Origin: an uncultured Coriobacteriaceae bacterium
GTDB lineage: Bacteria > Actinomycetota > Coriobacteriia > Coriobacteriales > Atopobiaceae
Assembly: GCA_902788705.1 (NCBI GenBank)
Contig: CADALE010000024.1
Coordinates: forward strand, 1 to 35,464
DNA: 35,464 nt
Reading direction: 5' to 3'
In this document: piece by piece, positions 32,038 to 35,464 of the stretch
Position numbering within the stretch: the first letter of the stretch is position 1
How the letters are laid out: each line of letters starts with the position of its first letter
The notes under the pieces: model-generated
What the model saw: the letters and a program-made list of their open reading frames with translations, nothing else
Database searches by the model: none
Told to the model about the DNA's origin: nothing
Program-made: the position numbers and the translations under genes

Positions 32038-33645
32038 ATGAAGCTCACGCTCGAGGGAATCAGGGACCGTGCCGCATGGGAGGCTGCGGGCATCACCCTG
32101 CCCAGCTATGACGTGGAGGCGGCGCGCCAGGCGAGCGTTGCCGCGCCGCGTTGGGCACACGTTGGCATCGGCAACATCTTCCGCATCTTTATTGGCGGCA
32201 TCGCCGAGCAGCTCATTGCCCAGGGCGAACCGGACGTGTGCATCACTTGCGTCGAGGCCTTCGACTTCGACGTGGTGGAGAAGATCTACCGCCCATACGA
32301 CAACCTGGTGCTGGGCGTGACCCTGCATGCCGACGGCAAGGTGGACAAGTCGGTGCGCGGCTCGCTTGCGCAGGCCATCGAGGCCAATGCGACGGTGGCG
32401 GAGGAGTGGGAGCGCCTGCGGAAGGTGTTTCGTGCGCCAAGCCTGCAGATGGTCTCGTTCACCATCACCGAGAAGGGCTATGCCTTGCGCGGAATTGATG
32501 GCTCGTACCTGCCGTTTGTTGCTGCAGACATCGAGGCTGGCCTCGAGCGGCCCACCGGCGCTATGGCCATCGTGGCCTCCATGCTGCTTGAGCGCTATCG
32601 CGCGGGGGCGGTGCCGCTTGCCCTGGTGTCCATGGACAACTGCTCGCACAATGGCGAGCACCTGCGCGAGGCAGTGCTGGAGATGGTGCACGCCTGGGCC
32701 GAGCGCGGCTATGTTGACCAGGGCTTTGTTGACTACGTAAGCGACGAGGGGCGCGTGGCCTTCCCCTGGACGATGATCGACAAGATTACCCCGCGCCCCT
32801 CCGAGGACGTGGCCGCGGCGCTTACGGCGGACGGCGTGGAGGGCATGGACGTGGTGGTCACCTCCAAGCAGACCTACATCGCGCCTTTCGTGAACGCCGA
32901 AGGCCCGCAGTACCTGGTGGTTGAGGACAGCTTCCCCAACGGGCGGCCTGCCCTGGAGAGGGGCGGCGTGCTGCTGTGCGACCGCGAGACGGTGGACAAG
33001 TCCGAGAAGATGAAGGTGACCGTGTGCCTGAACCCCATCCACACGGCGCTGTGCACCTACGACTGCATGCTGGGCTACGACCTGTTTGCCGACGGCATGG
33101 CCGATCCGCAGCTGCGGGCGCTGGCCGAGCTCATCGGCAAGGTGGAGGGCATGGCGGTGGTGCCCAACCCGGGCATCCTATCGCCCGAGGCCTTCCTGGA
33201 CGAGTGCCTGGACGAGCGCTTCCCCAACCCCTACCTGGGCGACACGTCGCTGCGCATCGCCACCGACATCAGTCAGATGGTTGGCATTCGCTTTGGCATC
33301 ACGGTGCGCTCGCACATGGAGCGGGGCGACTCGGCCGAGCTGCTGGGCATTCCGCTGGCTATCGCGGGGTGGCTGCGCTATCTGCTGGCACTTGACGACG
33401 AGGGCAAGCCCATGGAGCTTGCGCCCGAGCCCATGCTGGACGAGCTGCAGGCGGCGCTGGCCGGCATCGAGCTGGGCAAGCCCGAGAGCGTGGGAGACAA
33501 GCTGCGGCCCATCTTGTCCAACGAGCGCATCTTCTACGTGGACCTGTACGAGGCGGGCCTGGGCCAGAAGATCGAGCGGCTGCTGGCGGAGGAGCTGGCT
33601 GGCCCCGGGGCCGTGCGGGCCACCCTCGTGAGGTACCTCGGGTAG
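32038..33645 (+). CDS. Mannitol dehydrogenase / fructuronate reductase family oxidoreductase
   Basis: 535 residues of the polyol-specific long-chain dehydrogenase family. An N-terminal Rossmann domain begins at WAHVGIGNIFRIFIGG (a slightly unusual glycine loop) and contains SFTITEKGY and VSMDNCSHNG. The helical C-terminal domain has the catalytic Lys and His region (SEKMKVTVCLNPIHTALC). It would interconvert a polyol or hexonate with a keto-sugar using NAD(P)H. GGGGAGGGG lies before the ATG at 32038. It has its own promoter and appears monocistronic. Substrate could be mannitol, arabinitol or fructuronate. Confidence 0.85.
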   Translation: MKLTLEGIRDRAAWEAAGITLPSYDVEAARQASVAAPRWAHVGIGNIFRIFIGGIAEQLIAQGEPDVCITCVEAFDFDVVEKIYRPYDNLVLGVTLHADGKVDKSVRGSLAQAIEANATVAEEWERLRKVFRAPSLQMVSFTITEKGYALRGIDGSYLPFVAADIEAGLERPTGAMAIVASMLLERYRAGAVPLALVSMDNCSHNGEHLREAVLEMVHAWAERGYVDQGFVDYVSDEGRVAFPWTMIDKITPRPSEDVAAALTADGVEGMDVVVTSKQTYIAPFVNAEGPQYLVVEDSFPNGRPALERGGVLLCDRETVDKSEKMKVTVCLNPIHTALCTYDCMLGYDLFADGMADPQLRALAELIGKVEGMAVVPNPGILSPEAFLDECLDERFPNPYLGDTSLRIATDISQMVGIRFGITVRSHMERGDSAELLGIPLAIAGWLRYLLALDDEGKPMELAPEPMLDELQAALAGIELGKPESVGDKLRPILSNERIFYVDLYEAGLGQKIERLLAEELAGPGAVRATLVRYLG

Positions 33646-33657
33646 GCGAGTCCCAGA

Positions 33658-33735
33658 GCAGGACAGTGGGGACGTAGCACTTTGTCCCGAGCAGGACAGT
33701 GTCCCGGACAAAGTGCTACGTCCCCACTGTCCTGC
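33658..33735. repeat. Perfect 30-bp inverted repeat with 18-bp loop
   Basis: Arms 33658-33687 and 33706-33735 are exact reverse complements (beginning GCAGGACAGTGGGGACGTAG); the loop repeats GCAGGACAGTG. It starts 13 bp after the dehydrogenase stop codon. Length and perfection far exceed a normal terminator and there is no T-tract, so a mobile palindromic (REP/RAYT-like) element is likely. Confidence 0.9.
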
Positions 33736-33763
33736 CACGACGCTGTGGGACCGTAGCAAGGGG

Positions 33764-33792
33764 ATACCAAAGGGGATACTCCCTTTTGGTAT
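33764..33792. terminator. Hairpin before the fic promoter region
   Basis: ATACCAAAGGG and CCCTTTTGGTAT pair with a single bulge around GATACT. It may end transcription from the dehydrogenase side. Confidence 0.45.
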
Positions 33793-33826
33793 GGCAACTT
33801 GAGTAACCGGTACCGTCCCCGCCCCA

Positions 33827-33857
33827 TTAGTCAATGTTATACAATAACCTTGACTAA
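33827..33857. promoter_or_regulatory. Nested 31-bp palindrome at the fic promoter
   Basis: TTAGTCAA/TTGACTAA outer arms (33827-33834, 33850-33857) enclose GTTAT/ATAAC inner arms (33836-33840, 33844-33848) around ACA. An extended -10 (TGT then TATACA, 33835-33843) lies inside. A bound repressor would block transcription of fic; the fic product itself has a C-terminal winged helix. Confidence 0.6.
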
Positions 33858-33878
33858 CGAACGTGGGAGGTAAAGGTT

Positions 33879-35150
33879 ATGGGCTCACTCCACAAGGCGC
33901 AATGGGTCTCGGATGGTTCCGGCACCTCACGCAGGCAGCGTGCGAGCGGAGTGTACTGGTGGTACCTCCCTGATCGACTCATGGATGTTGAGGACCAGCT
34001 TGACACAGATGTCGTGGCCGATGTGGTCCGTGCCGAGCGTGCTCTTGCTACGTGCTCGGCATCGCCGCTTACGGGCACCGAAGGTATAGCGCGCCTGTTG
34101 ATGAGGTCGGAGTCTGTCGCATCGTCACACATCGAAGGACTCTCTATCGGAGCGCGGAGGCTCATGCGAGCGGAGCTGCAGCTTGTAGAGCCAGACAACG
34201 TTCGCTACGACCGTAACGCTGCCACTGTCCTTGGAAACATCCGGGCGATGGAGCGGGCTCGGGAGCTTGCGGTCAAAGCACCCGAAGTAACGGTGGACAT
34301 GCTCCAGGAGATACACGCCAACCTTTGCAGGGCAACGCCCATCGAACAATGGGGAGGGGTTATCCGGACAATCCAGAACTGGGTTGGAGGAAGCGCGTCG
34401 AACCCGCTCTCGGCAGACTACGTTCCGCCTGCTCCGGAAGAGGTTCCCGCCCTGCTTGACGACCTTGTTGCCTACATGAATCGCACCGACGTGTCCCCGG
34501 TGGTTCAAGCGGCGCTCTGCCATTCGCAATTTGAGTCCATTCACCCGTTCGTGGATGGCAACGGAAGGGTTGGCAGGGCGCTCATACACGTTGTCCTGGG
34601 CAGGCGTGGGGTGGCAACGGTATCTCCGCCGCCGGTATCACTGGCGCTTGCCACCATAAAGCAGGACTACTTTGACGCCCTTGCCCAGATGCAGAACTGT
34701 ACGGACAGTGCGACGCGGCATCTGGCGGTGAACGATTGGGTGTCGTGCTTCAGCGGGGCAGTGGTTGACGCATGCGCGGACATGGAGCGCATTGCGCAGG
34801 AGATGCAGGACATGCGCAGCGGATGGGAGGGCCGGCTCGGTCGCGTGCGTGCTGGTTCGGCCCTTGCGCTCATGCTGGACGAGCTGCAGGCATCACCAGT
34901 CTTCTCGGTAGAGACGATGGTGCGCGCGACGGGCCGGTCTAAGCAGGCGGTAAGTCTTGCCACAAACCGCCTCTTGGAGACGGGAATCATACGGCAGACA
35001 AGCCAGGGAAAGCGCTCGCGGGTGTTTGAGGTGCCGGGCGTGCTTGAGGAGTTCAGCATGGTGGAGCGGCGGTTGGCCAGCCCTAGCAGGGACACCAGTG
35101 TTGAACCGCCGGTAAGGAGGGTTCCAGACAGGCCGGTGCCCAAGGGCTGA
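33879..35150 (+). CDS. Fic-family protein with N-terminal inhibitory helix and C-terminal winged helix
   Basis: 423 residues. Fic motif HPFVDGNGRVGR starts at His222, so AMP-transfer to target proteins is expected. The N-terminal segment SSHIEG (Ser82-Gly87) fits the (S/T)xxxE(G/N) inhibitory motif of class II Fic proteins, whose Glu obstructs ATP binding; activity is therefore probably switched. A winged-helix-like tail (VETMVRATGRSKQAVSLATN, then RLLETGIIRQ) ends the protein and could bind DNA. GGGAGG lies 9 bp before the ATG. Codon use is less GC-biased than in neighbouring genes, and palindromes flank it, both hinting at acquisition. Targets unknown. Confidence 0.9.
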   Translation: MGSLHKAQWVSDGSGTSRRQRASGVYWWYLPDRLMDVEDQLDTDVVADVVRAERALATCSASPLTGTEGIARLLMRSESVASSHIEGLSIGARRLMRAELQLVEPDNVRYDRNAATVLGNIRAMERARELAVKAPEVTVDMLQEIHANLCRATPIEQWGGVIRTIQNWVGGSASNPLSADYVPPAPEEVPALLDDLVAYMNRTDVSPVVQAALCHSQFESIHPFVDGNGRVGRALIHVVLGRRGVATVSPPPVSLALATIKQDYFDALAQMQNCTDSATRHLAVNDWVSCFSGAVVDACADMERIAQEMQDMRSGWEGRLGRVRAGSALALMLDELQASPVFSVETMVRATGRSKQAVSLATNRLLETGIIRQTSQGKRSRVFEVPGVLEEFSMVERRLASPSRDTSVEPPVRRVPDRPVPKG

Positions 35151-35170
35151 TGCGTCTGGCATGTGGTCCG

Positions 35171-35366
35171 GGATGTCGGGAACGCTGCGGGGGTGCCACA
35201 CTTCCGACATCCGCGGGGCTTGGGATGTCGGGAGCGCTGCGGGGGTGCCACACTTCCGACATCCGCGGGGCTTGGGATGTCGGGAACGGTGCGGGGGTGC
35301 GACACTTCCGACATCCGCGGGGCATGGGATGTCGGGAGCGCTGCGGGGGTGCCACACTTCCGACAT
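35171..35366. repeat. Four tandem 52-bp palindromic repeats
   Basis: Units start at 35171, 35223, 35275 and 35327. Each holds a 42-bp hairpin (arms GGATGTCGG/CCGACATCC) and a 10-bp linker GCGGGGCTTG or close; the last is cut after CCGACAT. Differences are few and partly alternate (GGAACGCT, GGAGCGCT). A related single copy lies at 20550-20587. The array begins 20 bp after the fic stop codon. Linkers are near-identical and short, so it is not CRISPR. Confidence 0.9.
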
Positions 35367-35433
35367 GTTGATGTTCACTAGAAACTGCCCTTGAGGGACT
35401 GCGGTGGAGAACTTGGACCAAGATCCAGTGCTA

Positions 35434-35464
35434 CTAGCTATCGTATCCCTCGTCGTTGTCTTCC
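35434..35464 (-). CDS. Possible C-terminal end of a gene entering from the right
   Basis: On the minus strand one frame reads EDNDEGYDS from the window edge to a TAG stop at 35436-35434. The acidic tail looks like a natural protein end, and the repeats after it would suit an intergenic space between convergent genes. Only nine codons are visible, so this is weak. The 67 bp from 35367 to 35433 show nothing else. Confidence 0.3.
   Translation of the reverse strand, partial: EDNDEGYDS

Noticed and set aside
30739..33042. Minus-strand frame of 767 codons opposite the aldo/keto reductase and dehydrogenase
   Set aside because: Crosses terminators and palindromes and lacks protein-like motifs; the plus-strand genes are certain.
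35171..35366. CRISPR array
   Set aside because: The linkers between the palindromic units are only 10 bp and nearly identical, so there are no unique spacers, and no cas genes are present.
1..35464. tRNA, rRNA and insertion-sequence transposase genes
   Set aside because: I looked in all intergenic spaces and saw no cloverleaf, rRNA-like stretch or transposase motif.

Overview
The window is GC-rich (by eye above 60 percent), densely coded DNA. The gene content is that of a saccharolytic, fermentative anaerobe of the actinobacterial class Coriobacteriia (an Olsenella- or Collinsella-like gut organism). This placement is inferred from base composition, glucose-family PTS permeases, class III fructose-1,6-bisphosphatase, a fructose-6-phosphate aldolase beside glycyl-radical-enzyme remnants, and the general gene style. 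No rRNA, tRNA or CRISPR array is visible, so the taxonomy rests on inference alone.

Region 1 (1-16.4 kb) is a sugar or glycoside catabolic locus. It opens with the frameshifted remnant of a GH78-type alpha-L-rhamnosidase. Two EIIBC permeases of the glucose/beta-glucoside PTS family follow. Next come two cytoplasmic DUF1593 proteins (Sde182-like, nucleoside-hydrolase fold) and a cytoplasmic alpha/beta-hydrolase esterase. A LacI repressor lies on the opposite strand. A second operon then encodes a fucose-isomerase-like sugar isomerase, a two-subunit transketolase, a glycerol-kinase-like FGGY kinase and a third DUF1593 protein. Similar half-sites (TTACTAA/TTAGTAA) lie upstream of both operons and point to one LacI regulon. 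My working model is PTS import of a glycoside, ester removal, cleavage of a furanoside bond by the DUF1593 proteins, then isomerisation, phosphorylation and transketolase cleavage of the released pentose. The isomerase-kinase-split-transketolase order resembles the known D-apiose (AptAB-type) pathway, but the substrate is unproven.

Region 2 (16.4-22.9 kb) holds a 48-residue membrane peptide on the minus strand with its own promoter, an HSL-type esterase, and a tight operon of CPBP membrane protease, YtrA-type GntR regulator and DUF1648/DUF5808 membrane protein behind an operator-overlapped promoter. An iron-containing alcohol dehydrogenase, a cupin and a convergent, overlapping 3-methyladenine DNA glycosylase I gene follow.

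Region 3 (22.9-26.3 kb) contains a LysR regulator and a fructose-6-phosphate aldolase, both on the minus strand. Beside them is a rearranged glycyl-radical system: the C-terminal half of the enzyme faces, in opposite orientation, the last ~50 codons of its activating enzyme. A 24-bp inverted copy of part of the nearby fbp gene lies at the junction.

Region 4 (26.3-35.5 kb) has a DeoR regulator transcribed with class III fructose-1,6-bisphosphatase, a 28-bp tandem repeat, a TetR regulator, an UlaG-like metallo-hydrolase, an aldo/keto reductase, a mannitol/fructuronate-type dehydrogenase and an autoinhibited Fic protein. Intergenic spaces here are unusually rich in palindromes: a perfect 30-bp inverted repeat, a nested 31-bp palindrome before fic, and four 52-bp palindromic repeats after it.
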